Notes: generated from the letters alone by a model not told the origin. Positions 17,807-25,937 are shown, numbered from the stretch's first letter. The stretch: DNA of 64,000 bases from Myxococcales bacterium (GCA_016792845.1 JAEUKH010000042.1:176063-240062); one strand, 5' to 3'. Numbers and translations: made by a program.

Positions 17807-18841
17807 ATGTTGCCGCGTCGTCTGTCGGGGTCGAGCGTCTGGTTCGTGGTGCTGTGTGTGCTGTCGTCAGCGTCGGGGGTCGCAGCGCAACCCGCGCAGC
17901 CCGCGGCGGGTTCGGGAGTCGCCGAGGTCGAGGCGCTCGTTCAGCAAGGCCTGGCTCTTCGGCGCGAGCACCGCGATCAAGAGGCGCTCGACGTCTTTCT
18001 TCGGGCCCGGCAGCGCTCGAACGAGCCGCGCATCGTCGCGCAGATCGGCTTCGCCGAGCAGGCCTTGGGGCGCTGGGTCGACGCCGACGCCCATCTTCGC
18101 GAGGCCCGCACCCGCGACGATGACCCTTGGGTGAGCCAGCGGCGCACCGTGATCGACGAGGCCCTCGGGGTGATCGATCAGCGCCTCGGTCGGCTTGAGG
18201 TGAGCACCAACGTCGCCGGGGCCACGGTGCTCATCGACGGCCGCGAGGCCGGGCGAACGCCCTTCTCGTCGCCGATTCGGGTGGTGGCCGGCACCGTCAA
18301 CCTCGAAGTGCAGGCGCAGGGCTACGTTTCGGTGCGACGGAGCCTCACGGTGACACCGCAGAACCTCTCGCGCGAGCGGGTCGAGCTCACCGCGGCGGTG
18401 GCCCAACGGGTCGTGCCCCCTCCGCCCCCGCCGACGCCCGAGCCGCCGCCGCCGAACGTGCACGCGTACCGACCCTTCGCCATCGCCGCCGCGGTGGCCG
18501 GCGGCGTGGGCCTCGCGTTCGGGGCCTTCGCGCTCGCGCAGCGTAACGGCGAAGCCGACGCGTTCAACAACGACGGGGCATGCCTCGTCAACGGGCGCAG
18601 CCGCAGCGAAAACTGCGGCGATCACGCAGACGCCGTCGGCACCTGGGAGGGCCTCTCGATCGCAGGCTTCGCCGTGGGCGGGGCCCTCGGGGTCACCGCC
18701 GCGGTGCTCTTCGTGATCGACTCGGGCGCCCCGCGGCCCGCGGCCCAGCCCAACGCCGGGCCCGCGCCGCGACGGAGCCTGAGAGGCCTTTGCGGCCCGG
18801 GGCCCACGCCGGTGGGCCTGTCGTGCGCGTGGCGGTTTTAA
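17807..18841 (+). CDS. PEGA-domain membrane protein with N-terminal helical (TPR-like) region
   Basis: About 344 residues. A signal peptide or anchor (SSVWFVVLCVLSSASGVAAQ) is followed by a helical region of about 90 residues resembling TPR units (EVEALVQQGLALRREHRDQEAL). Next is one PEGA domain (TVLIDGREAGRTPFSSPI to VQAQGYVSVRR, residues about 140-190). A Pro-rich spacer precedes two hydrophobic helices near 220-245 and 285-305 around a loop containing NDGACLVNGRSRSENCGD. PEGA proteins are common envelope proteins in Polyangia and often accompany kinases, as here 40 bases downstream. I favour ATG at 17807; GTG at 17798 is also in frame. Confidence 0.75.
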   Translation: MLPRRLSGSSVWFVVLCVLSSASGVAAQPAQPAAGSGVAEVEALVQQGLALRREHRDQEALDVFLRARQRSNEPRIVAQIGFAEQALGRWVDADAHLREARTRDDDPWVSQRRTVIDEALGVIDQRLGRLEVSTNVAGATVLIDGREAGRTPFSSPIRVVAGTVNLEVQAQGYVSVRRSLTVTPQNLSRERVELTAAVAQRVVPPPPPPTPEPPPPNVHAYRPFAIAAAVAGGVGLAFGAFALAQRNGEADAFNNDGACLVNGRSRSENCGDHADAVGTWEGLSIAGFAVGGALGVTAAVLFVIDSGAPRPAAQPNAGPAPRRSLRGLCGPGPTPVGLSCAWRF

Positions 18842-18881
18842 TGTTCACAGTGTCTACATTCAATGTAGACAGCGTGAACAT
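18841..18881. terminator. Bidirectional hairpin between two convergent genes
   Basis: Arms 18841-18860 and 18862-18881 match in 18 of 20 positions with a one-base centre (practical loop about five bases). The arms are AT-rich compared with the surrounding sequence (left arm begins ATGTTCACAG). It sits exactly between the TAA of the PEGA gene and the TGA of the exonuclease gene. There is no T-run on either side, so a factor-independent mechanism is not certain. Confidence 0.5.
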
Positions 18882-19636
18882 CAGCGTCGCCAGTTGCCTC
18901 GGCCTGCGGCTCCGGCGGCGTATCCGCGCTGTCGGCTGATGAGGCCGCGGTAGCTGAGCTCGCCTTCGTTGGCGAGGAGGGCGTAGAGCACGCGGCCCGC
19001 GGCTTCGGCGTCGTCGGTGGCGCGGTGCGCGTTGGTGAGCTCGACCCCGGCGCGGGCGGCGACCTCGCCGAGCTTGAAGCCCTTGGCGGTGTTCTGGAGC
19101 GCGCGGGCCCAGAGGAGCGGGTCGATCCAGTCGCAGGGGACCCTCAGCGCGGGGGGCGACGCGAGGGTCTTGGTGGCGAGGACGCCCGCGCGTCGAAACT
19201 CGGCGCGCACGAAGCCGCGGTCGAAGCCTGCGTTGTAGGCCACCGGCACCCGGCCCTTGAGGAGCTCGAGGAGCTTCGGCGCGAGGCTCTCGAAGCGCGG
19301 GGCGTCTTTGACGTCTTCGTCTTTGATGCCGTGCACCGCGGCGGCCTCTGCGGGGATGGGGATGCCCGGGTTGATGAGCCAGCCGTGGCGGCCGGTGACC
19401 TCGCCGCGGTCGAAGTGAACGATTGCGATCTCGACGATGCGATCGCCCCGCGCGGCGTCTTTGCCGGTGGTCTCGGTGTCGATCACCGCGAGGGGGGTGT
19501 CGCGCCAGAGGGCGTCGACGTCGAGCTCTTCGGCGAGGCCCATCTGCCCGGGCGGCGCCTTCAAGAGAAACTCAGCGATCCCAGGGTATGGGAGGCCCGA
19601 TGGGAAGCAACCGCAGGTACCGCCTTTGTGTGCCAT
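18881..19636 (-). CDS. DEDDh 3'-5' exonuclease (DnaQ/epsilon-like)
   Basis: 251 residues. The exonuclease motifs are in order: DTETTG at 53-58 (motif I), NAGFDRGFVR (motif II), and HRATDDA (motif III, DEDDh type). There is no polymerase or BRCT fusion, so it may be a stand-alone epsilon-like proofreading or repair exonuclease. The N-terminal 45 residues (GTCGCFPSGLPYPGIAEFLL) are not part of the fold and hold a small cysteine cluster. ATG at 19636 is the only good start before the domain. Convergent with the PEGA gene across the hairpin. Confidence 0.8.
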   Translation of the reverse strand: MAHKGGTCGCFPSGLPYPGIAEFLLKAPPGQMGLAEELDVDALWRDTPLAVIDTETTGKDAARGDRIVEIAIVHFDRGEVTGRHGWLINPGIPIPAEAAAVHGIKDEDVKDAPRFESLAPKLLELLKGRVPVAYNAGFDRGFVRAEFRRAGVLATKTLASPPALRVPCDWIDPLLWARALQNTAKGFKLGEVAARAGVELTNAHRATDDAEAAGRVLYALLANEGELSYRGLISRQRGYAAGAAGRGNWRR

Positions 19637-19720
19637 GGCTGAAGGTTCGACGAGTGGTGCACCTTGCGCGACGCAATGTCTACAAAGCCGCCGCCGCAGT
19701 GTGTAACCTCAGGGGCTGCC

Positions 19721-20605
19721 ATGTTGACCGCGCCACGGGTGTTTTCGGCTCTCTCGCTTTGGGTCTTGCTGGCGTCGGGGTGTCACCGCCCGCCGCCCAC
19801 CTTGCGCGCGCCGCCGCCGCCCGACCCGCCGACCGAGGTGACCCTCGACGTCGAGCGGGTGCGGCGCGGGGTGCCCATCAGCCCCTCGGGGATCGACACC
19901 GATCGGGTCGAGGGGCGCATCCGCGCGGCGGTGCTGCACGAGCGCGAGGCCATCTCAGAGTGTTACGAGCGGGTGCTGCCGGGCGCGCCTGACGCGGCGG
20001 GCGCCGTGAGCTTCGACTTCACCGTCGAGACCTCGGGGCAGGTGATCAACGCCACGGGTGACACCGAGGTGCAGGCGCTCAGGCAGACCCGCGAGTGCAT
20101 GTTGGGGCTCATCCGTCGGATGCGCATCGAGGGCGTGAGCCACGCGGCGCATGTGCGCTTCCCGTTTGAGTTTGAGAACCCGCTCTTGCGGGTGAGCGCG
20201 GCCGAGGTGCTGCTCTTCCCTCGGATGCGTACGACGGCGCCCGAGAGCGTCGCCACCGCGGTGGGCGCAGGCTCGGGAGACCTCACCGACCAGGAAGTGA
20301 ACGCCGTGATGGCCACCCGCGCGCCAGAGCTTCTGGCGTGTTACACCCCGCTCCTCGCGGCGCGCGCGACGCGACGCAACGAGGGCGCGGCGCGGTACGA
20401 AATCACCGTGGCCCCCGACGGCGCCGTGGTCGACGTGACCCAGGGCGAAATTGCCGAACCCCTCGCGACGATCGGGAGCTGCCTCCAGCGCCCCCTTCAG
20501 TCACTTCGATTTCGGGCCACGGGGCGCCGCGCGGTGATCAACCTTCCGCTCACGTTGCGCCCGCAAGAGCAGCCGACGCCTCCGCCGCGCGGGCGACGTG
20601 GGTAA
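19721..20605 (+). CDS. Lipoprotein with two AgmX/PglI C-terminal-type domains
   Basis: About 294 residues. A signal peptide ending LLASGC marks a lipoprotein. Two copies of an AgmX/PglI-like, TonB-C-like domain follow: the first around ISECYERVLPGAP to CMLGLIRRMRIEG, the second around LLACYTPLLAAR to CLQRPLQSLRFRATG. Each contains the paired-Cys pattern (CYE...C) seen in this family in myxobacteria. AgmX in Myxococcus belongs to gliding-related sets, but no specific function can be assigned here. ATG at 19721 is chosen for the signal peptide; an upstream GTG/ATG lengthens the N-terminus with non-signal sequence. Confidence 0.7.
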   Translation: MLTAPRVFSALSLWVLLASGCHRPPPTLRAPPPPDPPTEVTLDVERVRRGVPISPSGIDTDRVEGRIRAAVLHEREAISECYERVLPGAPDAAGAVSFDFTVETSGQVINATGDTEVQALRQTRECMLGLIRRMRIEGVSHAAHVRFPFEFENPLLRVSAAEVLLFPRMRTTAPESVATAVGAGSGDLTDQEVNAVMATRAPELLACYTPLLAARATRRNEGAARYEITVAPDGAVVDVTQGEIAEPLATIGSCLQRPLQSLRFRATGRRAVINLPLTLRPQEQPTPPPRGRRG

Positions 20606-20754
20606 GAAACACACAGGTTTTCATTTCAGACGCGACGCGATACGACCTCGGCGCACGAAAGAACACCCTCGGGGCGCGTCACTCGGGGGAGAGTGAATCG
20701 TCAGCATTCGCGGCCGTCAGTACGCGGCCCTAACTTAGAGGAGGCATCAACACC

Positions 20755-22989
20755 GTGAAGACATCTCGAATCACATCGTTTCTTGCGACCGTTGCGATCG
20801 TCGCGGCTGCGCCCTTGGCTTCGGCGCAGCGGCTCGTGCAGGCGAATGTGCAGTCGACCCCGTCGGGCGCGACGGTGCGTGTCGACTCAGCGACGGCCGC
20901 GCCGGTGGGCGTGACCCCGCTGCCTCGGGCGCGGCTCCCGTTGGGGCAGCATCGGTTGTTCTTCACCCTCGATGGGTACGTCCCGGGGACCCTCGACGTG
21001 ACGGTGGCGACGCGCAACCGCACGGCGTTTACGACGAGCCTCGTTCAAGCGGGCAGCGTCTACGTGGCGGCCGACATCGACGGCGCGCCGATTTTTCTCG
21101 ACGGCAACCAGGTCGGCACGACCCCCGGCCGGGTGAACGGCCTGACCCCGGGGCAGCACATTGTTGAGATCCGCGCGGCTGACATGCAGCCGTTTCGTGA
21201 GACGGTGACGGTCAACTCTGGGGCCGTCGCGTCGGTGAGCGCGAACCTCAGGCCGCGGCAGGCGCCGACGGGCACGGTGCGGGTGGTGCTCTCGAACCCG
21301 AACGGCCCGGTGCCGGCCGACACGCAGGTGACGCTCGATGGCAGCCCGATGCAGGGCACGCCGCCGACCACCGAAGGGGTTCAGCCGGGCACACACATCG
21401 TGGCGGTGAGCGCGACGGGCTTCCGTACGATGCGGCGCGAAGTGGTGGTGGTGGCCGGTCAGGCGCAGGTGACGGCCTTTGACCTCGAGCCCGCGGCGGC
21501 CACAGGCGGCACGGTGCGGGTGGTGATCCCCTCGGTGCAGGGCGCGCAGGCCTACCTCGACGGCGAGCTCCTCGACGGTACGCCGCCTCAGCGCACGGGG
21601 GTGAGCCCTGGCACGCACTCGGTGCGGGTGAGCGCGCCGGGTCGCGCCGATGTGACCCGCGAGGTGACCATCACCGCGGGGCAGCAGAGCAACGTCGAGG
21701 TGACCGAGGCCCAACTCGTGGCCGCGCGGGGTCGCATCGTGGTGCGCTCGAACACGCCCGGCGCGCGGGTCTTTGTCGACGGCGGCGAAGTGGGCGCGGC
21801 GCCCTACGAGCACGACACCTCGCTCGGTGAGCACAGCATCATCGTGCGCGCCGAGGGCTACACCGAGGCCAGCCGCAGCTGCACGGTGACCCAGACGCAG
21901 CCCTGCGAGGTCGCGATGACCCTCGACCGCGTGTTGGCCCCTGGCACGGTGCGCGTGGCGGCGCTCACGTCGCGCGGGCGGCCCATCGCCAACGCGACGG
22001 TGCGGCTCAATGACGGCCCGCCCCGGCCCTTGGGTGACATCACGGGGGTGCCCGCGGGTGAGGCCCGCATCACCGTCGAGGCGCCGAACTACTCGCCCAC
22101 CACGCAGACCATCCAGGTGCAGAGCGATCAGACCGCGGTGGTGAATGCGACGCTCCAGCGCACGGGCCCGACGGGCAGCGACGTGGCCCGCCGCCGCGCG
22201 GGCATCAGCACCTTCGGCGCGGCGCCCCTGGTGCGCGGCGACGCCGCGGTCGACCTCATCGGCTCGTACGGCGGCATGCCGCTCGAAGCCCGGCTCACCC
22301 TCGGCCTCGTGCCCTTCGGCACCCTCGGGCCCTTCGTGGTCGACGGCGGCGTGTCGATCCGCTCGCGCTTCAACTGGTGGGAGTTTGAGCTCCGTTCGCG
22401 CGCCGGTGTGCGCGTCTTCAACGACACCTTCGCCTTCGGCGGCGAGGCGCGCTTCTACGGCGCTCTCGGCGGCGGGGGTTCGAACGGCGTGGGCGGCCTC
22501 TTGCAGGTCAACGCCTCGGCGCAGTTCAACCTCACCAGCGATGAGAGCATCGACGACGAGGTGGGCGACGCCAACCGGGTCAACCGCTTCGGCAGCTTCG
22601 CCATCACGCTGAACCTCGGCGTCGAGTTCAACAACGACAACGCCTCGTCGAGCTTCAACCCCAACCTCACCCCGCCCACCGGCGGCGATGCGTTGACGCT
22701 CTGTCAAAACGTCGACTCCACCAACGAGCGGCAGCCCAGCGGCGGCAGCTGCACCCTCTCGACGACGGTGCGGCCCTTCTTCGGCGGCGTAGTCGAGTTC
22801 GGCATCGCGCGGCACCTGTCGGCCTTTGCGGGGCTTCAGTACTACCTCTCGGCGCCGGGCGAGCGCGTGGCGGGGCAGACCGCGGCCCAGATCGAAGACG
22901 ACAACGGCTCGCGTCGCCCGATCACCACCAGCTTCTGGGATGACACCATCCGCGCGGTGCTCCGTGGCGGCATCACCTACAAGTTCTGA
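20755..22989 (+). CDS. Exported protein with six PEGA-like repeats and a C-terminal beta-barrel-like region
   Basis: 744 residues. A cleavable signal peptide (TSFLATVAIVAAAPLASAQ) is followed by six PEGA-type domains in tandem between about residues 28 and 485, each with a GxxVxLDG...GTTP...PGQHIV core. From about 490 to 744 the sequence is aromatic and Gly/Asn-rich with alternating pattern (GGEARFYGALGGGG, FAGLQYYL) ending ITYKF, consistent with an outer-membrane barrel ending in Phe. This suggests a cell-surface protein that presents PEGA repeats. GTG start at 20755 is supported by AGAGGAGG upstream. A possible terminator hairpin follows at 23006. Confidence 0.75.
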   Translation: MKTSRITSFLATVAIVAAAPLASAQRLVQANVQSTPSGATVRVDSATAAPVGVTPLPRARLPLGQHRLFFTLDGYVPGTLDVTVATRNRTAFTTSLVQAGSVYVAADIDGAPIFLDGNQVGTTPGRVNGLTPGQHIVEIRAADMQPFRETVTVNSGAVASVSANLRPRQAPTGTVRVVLSNPNGPVPADTQVTLDGSPMQGTPPTTEGVQPGTHIVAVSATGFRTMRREVVVVAGQAQVTAFDLEPAAATGGTVRVVIPSVQGAQAYLDGELLDGTPPQRTGVSPGTHSVRVSAPGRADVTREVTITAGQQSNVEVTEAQLVAARGRIVVRSNTPGARVFVDGGEVGAAPYEHDTSLGEHSIIVRAEGYTEASRSCTVTQTQPCEVAMTLDRVLAPGTVRVAALTSRGRPIANATVRLNDGPPRPLGDITGVPAGEARITVEAPNYSPTTQTIQVQSDQTAVVNATLQRTGPTGSDVARRRAGISTFGAAPLVRGDAAVDLIGSYGGMPLEARLTLGLVPFGTLGPFVVDGGVSIRSRFNWWEFELRSRAGVRVFNDTFAFGGEARFYGALGGGGSNGVGGLLQVNASAQFNLTSDESIDDEVGDANRVNRFGSFAITLNLGVEFNNDNASSSFNPNLTPPTGGDALTLCQNVDSTNERQPSGGSCTLSTTVRPFFGGVVEFGIARHLSAFAGLQYYLSAPGERVAGQTAAQIEDDNGSRRPITTSFWDDTIRAVLRGGITYKF

Positions 22990-23005
22990 CCCGCAGGGGG
23001 AGCCC

Positions 23006-23032
23006 GCAGGGTTGACTGCCTGTCAGCCTTGC
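23006..23032. terminator. Hairpin after the PEGA-repeat gene
   Basis: GCAGGGTTGAC / GTCAGCCTTGC can form an 11-bp stem with two G-U pairs and a five-base loop, starting 17 bases after the stop. It lacks a T-run, so termination activity is plausible rather than shown. Confidence 0.4.
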
Positions 23033-23098
23033 GGGGCGCTCGCCCGCCCTTCGTTTCAAGCCTCATCACACCACTCCCGCTGCGTCGCGGCGCCTTCG

Positions 23099-23115
23099 GT
23101 TGACATCGCGTCAAC
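23099..23115. repeat. TTGAC/GTCAA palindrome
   Basis: GTTGACATCGCGTCAAC has 6-bp arms and a five-base centre. It belongs to a family with the copies at 23152, 25857 and 25923. Confidence 0.45.
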
Positions 23116-23151
23116 ACATCGCGCGGCGGCACGGCTGCGGGTCTCACGGTG

Positions 23152-23166
23152 TTGACACCCTGTCAA
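23152..23166. repeat. TTGACA/TGTCAA palindrome
   Basis: TTGACACCCTGTCAA has 6-bp perfect arms and a three-base centre, ending 17 bases from the 3' end of the tRNA-like sequence. The TTGACA half looks like a -35 box, but no -10 hexamer is suitably placed. Confidence 0.45.
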
Positions 23167-23182
23167 ACCGCGCCCCCTTCGG

Positions 23183-23253
23183 CGGCCCCTCTGGGATTCG
23201 AACCCAGCCTCGCCGTCTTAACAGACCGCGCCATCGCCAGATGGAAGAGAGCC
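23183..23253 (-). tRNA. Degenerate tRNA-Asn(GTT)-like sequence (possible tRNA pseudogene)
   Basis: Reading the minus strand from 23253, the parts fall at canonical spacing. The acceptor strands GGCTCTC / AGGGGCC pair with two G-U pairs and one mismatch. D-stem CCAT/ATGG encloses a six-base loop with GG. The anticodon loop CTGTTAA has anticodon GTT (Asn), the variable loop has five bases, and T-stem CTGGG/CCCAG has loop TTCGAAT. The anticodon stem has two mismatches, positions 14 and 21 are not A, and no CCA is encoded. The T-arm is perfect. This could be a decayed tRNA, an integration scar or an unusual functional tRNA. Confidence 0.35.
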
Positions 23254-23331
23254 AGTAGCGGGCGGGCATGTAACACCCCCCGCGTCTCGCGTCTACCGAA
23301 GCGAAGCACTTTTCACCAAACAAGAGCGCTT

Positions 23332-23399
23332 GCGCCGTTTGGGGGCTACGCCCTTGTCACACAAGGCGATTTGTTCACCGAAGGGTCAACAAACGGTGC
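23332..23399. other. Candidate structured RNA element with nested hairpins
   Basis: An outer 10-bp stem (GCGCCGTTTG at 23332, CAAACGGTGC at 23390, one G-U pair) encloses two hairpins. The first (23349-23368) has 8 bp with one bulge and loop CAC. The second (23370-23393) has TTTGTT/AACAAA plus an ACC/GGT extension with a four-base loop. The outer stem and second hairpin share bases, so the two forms would compete. It lies downstream of the nitronate monooxygenase gene on the minus strand and could serve as its 3' end. Confidence 0.35.
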
Positions 23400-23470
23400 G
23401 GGGTTTGCGCGACCATCATTCAGTATACTCATCGACGTTTCTAGTTTAATAGATGCTTTGATACCCATGA

Positions 23471-24565
23471 TTACAGGCTCTTTCGGGCCTCTTCGGCCTG
23501 GCTGAGGAGGGCTGCGAGCACCTCGGCGGCGCTGCGGCGCGCGGCCAAGGGGGCGGCCTGGCCGGCCCAGAGGGCGAGGTCGTCGGCGCGGTTGTGACGG
23601 GCGGCGTCGCGGCGCAGGGCGGCCATCATGGCGTTGTGCATGGGATACGGGAGCAGCGCGTCGGCTGCGGGGCTGAAGGCGCGCATGGCGTCGTTGACGA
23701 TGCCGCGGGCGAGGCGGCCCGAGAAGACCCGGGTGAGGGCGGTGTCGCGGGCGGCGCGGGTGCCGAGCATGGCCTTGTGCACCTCGGGCGCGCCAGACTC
23801 GTGCGAGGCGAGGAAGGCCGTGCCGACCTGCGCAGCCGAGGCGCCGAGGGCGAAGGCGGCGACGAGGCCGCGGCCGTCGGTGATGCCTCCGGCGGCGATG
23901 ACCGGGGCCTTCACCGCGTCGACCACCTGCGGCACCAACGAGAAGGTGCCCACCAGGGAGTCTTCGGCGTCGCGGAGGAAGGCGCCGCGGTGGCCTCCGG
24001 CGTCGCTCCCGCTGGCGACGATGGCGTCGACCCCTGCGGCGTCGAGGGCCTCGGCCTCGTGGGCGGTGGTGGCCGTCGCGATGACCTGGATGTTGCGGCG
24101 GTGGGCGGCGGCGATGACCTCGGCCGGGGGCACGCCCATCACGACGCTCAGCACCGGCGGCGCGGCGGCGAGGAGGGCCTCGACCTGCGCCTCGAAGGGG
24201 TGGGCCCATTGGGCAGGACGCGTCGGCGGCTCAAGGCCCCGGGCGCGGTACCGCGGCGCCACCACCGAGAGGGCGCGGGCCCAGGCGTCTTCGTGCACGA
24301 CGCGGTCTTCATGGCCCGCGATGGGCACCCAGAGGTTGACCGCGAAGGGGTGTCGGGTGTTCGCGCGGAGGGCCGCCACGGTGGCGGTGATCTCGTCGGG
24401 CGAGAGGTTGACGGCGCCGAAGCTCCCGAGGCCCCCGGCGTTTGACACGGCGGCGGCGAGCGCCACGGTCGAGTAGCCTCCGCCGAAGGGCCCTTGAACG
24501 ACGGGGTGCTTGAGACCGAACTGCGCACAGAAGGCTGCTTGCTTTTGCATCACGGCGTTGTTCAT
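23471..24565 (-). CDS. Nitronate monooxygenase (2-nitropropane dioxygenase family, FMN)
   Basis: 364 residues in a TIM-barrel. PVVQGPFGGGYSTVALAAAVSNAGG is the family start (quoted in parts: PVVQGPFGG, AVSNAGGLGSFG), and SGSDAGGHRGAF carries the active-site His. VIAAGGITDGRG and GTAFLASHES bind the FMN phosphate. These enzymes oxidise nitronates to carbonyl compounds and nitrite; several relatives of this family act on other substrates, so the substrate is open. ATG at 24565 has GAGAGGG just upstream. The open frame extends further to 24742 in non-coding-like sequence. Divergent from the Cys-rich lipoprotein gene. Confidence 0.85.
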   Translation of the reverse strand: MNNAVMQKQAAFCAQFGLKHPVVQGPFGGGYSTVALAAAVSNAGGLGSFGAVNLSPDEITATVAALRANTRHPFAVNLWVPIAGHEDRVVHEDAWARALSVVAPRYRARGLEPPTRPAQWAHPFEAQVEALLAAAPPVLSVVMGVPPAEVIAAAHRRNIQVIATATTAHEAEALDAAGVDAIVASGSDAGGHRGAFLRDAEDSLVGTFSLVPQVVDAVKAPVIAAGGITDGRGLVAAFALGASAAQVGTAFLASHESGAPEVHKAMLGTRAARDTALTRVFSGRLARGIVNDAMRAFSPAADALLPYPMHNAMMAALRRDAARHNRADDLALWAGQAAPLAARRSAAEVLAALLSQAEEARKSL

Positions 24566-24740
24566 GCGCCCTCTCGTTTGAGGGCTCAAGGGCGCCCCCG
24601 GCGAGAGGGTCTCGGGGCGCCCTGAGAGGTCAATTCGCGGCCGTGAATGAAGGGTGGGCGCGGGGCGTAGACTGTGGGCCTGCGCATGCGACGTCACCCT
24701 GTCTTGGGGTCTCGACGCCGCGCGCTCAAGGGAGGCCCCC

Positions 24741-25838
24741 ATGCGCTACCTGCGTGCTCTTGTCTCTGCGTCTACGCTCTCATTGGCCGCGTTGGTGTTG
24801 GGCGGCTGTCTCGGCGCGGGCGAGGCCGGGTCGCCGGGGCCGAGCACCCGCACGGCCTTGCTGTGCGGCGCGGCGCAGACCTCGTGCGCGGGCGTTTGTG
24901 TTGACCCGTCTCGCGACGTCGCGCACTGCGGCGCGTGCGGCGTGGCGTGCGCGGCCGGGGCGGCGTGTGTGTCGGGGCGGTGTGCGGCGCCTGGCGACCC
25001 GGGAGCTCGTGAGGGCGCGGGGTGTGCGGGCAACCTCTCGGCGTGCGCGACGGCGGCGAAGCCCTGCGACGGGCGCGACAACGACGACGACGGGCTCGTC
25101 GACGAAGATTTCGGCGGCGTCGCGGGTGAGGCGTGTGTGAGCGACAGCCAGCGTTGCGACACGGCGCCGCGGCACATCCTCGCGGGCCCGCGGGGGCAGC
25201 TTCGGTATGAAGACGCCGCGCTCGTGAATCAGCGCCCGGGTCGCTTCGCGGCGCCGGGGGGTGAGGCCGCGCTGACCTTGGGGCATCGGCTTGAGGTGCA
25301 CCTCGCGGTGGCGGTGATGGTGACCAGCAGCACGCCGTTTTCGCTGTATTCTGGCGGGTGTAACAGCTTGACGGCGGTGGCGCCGCGCGACCTCGGGGCG
25401 GGGCGCGGGTTGTACATCCTGGGCCCGGGGTCGTATGTGGTGGCGACGCAGGGGGCGGCCGATGCGCGGGTCGCGGTGGCGGTGTCGTGGGTGAATGTTC
25501 CGACCCAGGGTGAGGCGGTCGAGGTGGCGCGTTGGGCGTCACCCGAGAGCCTCGCGCCGCTCTCGGCGGGCGGTGCGCCCCGCGAACCCGGCGACCTCCT
25601 GGCCTGCGACGTCGAGCGCCGCACCGTTCGTGTGCGCGTCGTATGGGACGCCGACCCCGGCCTCGGCCCGAACGCGCGCCGCGTGCGCAGCAGCCTCGCC
25701 GCCGGGCTCCGCGGCACCGCAGCGCAGACCCTCTGCGCCAGCACCTTGCAGCTCGAACGCGGCCTCTTCGCCCTCGAAGCCGGCTGGTCGTGGGGCAGCG
25801 ACCCCGTCACCCGCTTCACCGTCGAAGCGAGCCAGTGA
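24741..25838 (+). CDS. Lipoprotein with Cys-rich module and Asp-rich calcium-binding-like motif
   Basis: 365 residues. The lipobox is LVLGGC. Residues about 40-82 form one Cys-rich module (TSCAGVCVDPSRDVAHCGACGVAC, quoted in pieces: CAGVCVD, HCGACGVAC), the same type seen in two other lipoproteins of this window. It is followed by CDGRDNDDDGLVDEDF, a short Asp-rich motif found in myxobacterial surface proteins and thought to bind metal. The remaining 230 residues are beta-rich with no match that I recognise. ATG at 24741 with GGGAGG upstream. The TTTGACA/TGTCAAA palindrome lies 19 bases after the stop. Confidence 0.7.
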   Translation: MRYLRALVSASTLSLAALVLGGCLGAGEAGSPGPSTRTALLCGAAQTSCAGVCVDPSRDVAHCGACGVACAAGAACVSGRCAAPGDPGAREGAGCAGNLSACATAAKPCDGRDNDDDGLVDEDFGGVAGEACVSDSQRCDTAPRHILAGPRGQLRYEDAALVNQRPGRFAAPGGEAALTLGHRLEVHLAVAVMVTSSTPFSLYSGGCNSLTAVAPRDLGAGRGLYILGPGSYVVATQGAADARVAVAVSWVNVPTQGEAVEVARWASPESLAPLSAGGAPREPGDLLACDVERRTVRVRVVWDADPGLGPNARRVRSSLAAGLRGTAAQTLCASTLQLERGLFALEAGWSWGSDPVTRFTVEASQ

Positions 25839-25856
25839 CGCGCGCCTCGGTCATAC

Positions 25857-25873
25857 TTTGACACACTGTCAAA
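25857..25873. repeat. TTTGACA/TGTCAAA palindrome after the Cys-rich lipoprotein gene
   Basis: Perfect 7-bp arms with a CAC centre. It lies in a 100-base convergent gap together with the copy at 25923. Confidence 0.5.
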
Positions 25874-25922
25874 CCCAGCGAACCTCCGTCGGCCTCGTCG
25901 CCGCTCAGGCGAGGCCGCACCC

Positions 25923-25937
25923 TTGACGGTGTGTCAA
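25923..25937. repeat. TTGAC/GTCAA palindrome beside the MFS stop codon
   Basis: TTGACGGTGTGTCAA has 5-bp arms and a five-base centre and ends two bases before the stop codon of the convergent MFS gene. Either strand could use it as a 3'-end signal. Confidence 0.45.

Larger units (their letters stand above)
22990..23470. other. 480-bp non-coding island rich in palindromes
   Basis: No open frame here looks like a gene, and the 3' half is clearly lower in GC than the neighbours. It holds a hairpin (23006), two TTGAC/GTCAA palindromes (23099 and 23152), a degenerate tRNA-like sequence on the minus strand (23183-23253), and two tight hairpins (23349-23368 and 23370-23393) enclosed by a 10-bp outer stem (23332-23399). 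The last 70 bases are AT-rich and show no further structure that I can identify. Confidence 0.6.

Noticed and set aside
20887..22815. A 642-residue open frame antisense to the PEGA-repeat gene
   Set aside because: Its translation is Arg/His/Ala low complexity, as expected opposite a GC-rich codon-biased gene, with no domain or start signal.
23152..23190. TTGACA considered as a -35 promoter box
   Set aside because: No -10-like hexamer lies 16-18 bases downstream on either strand, and the sequence is a perfect palindrome with sister copies.
23183..23253. Treating the tRNA-Asn-like sequence as a normal functional tRNA
   Set aside because: Two mismatches in the anticodon stem, missing A14/A21 and no encoded CCA make normal function doubtful, so it is listed with low confidence.
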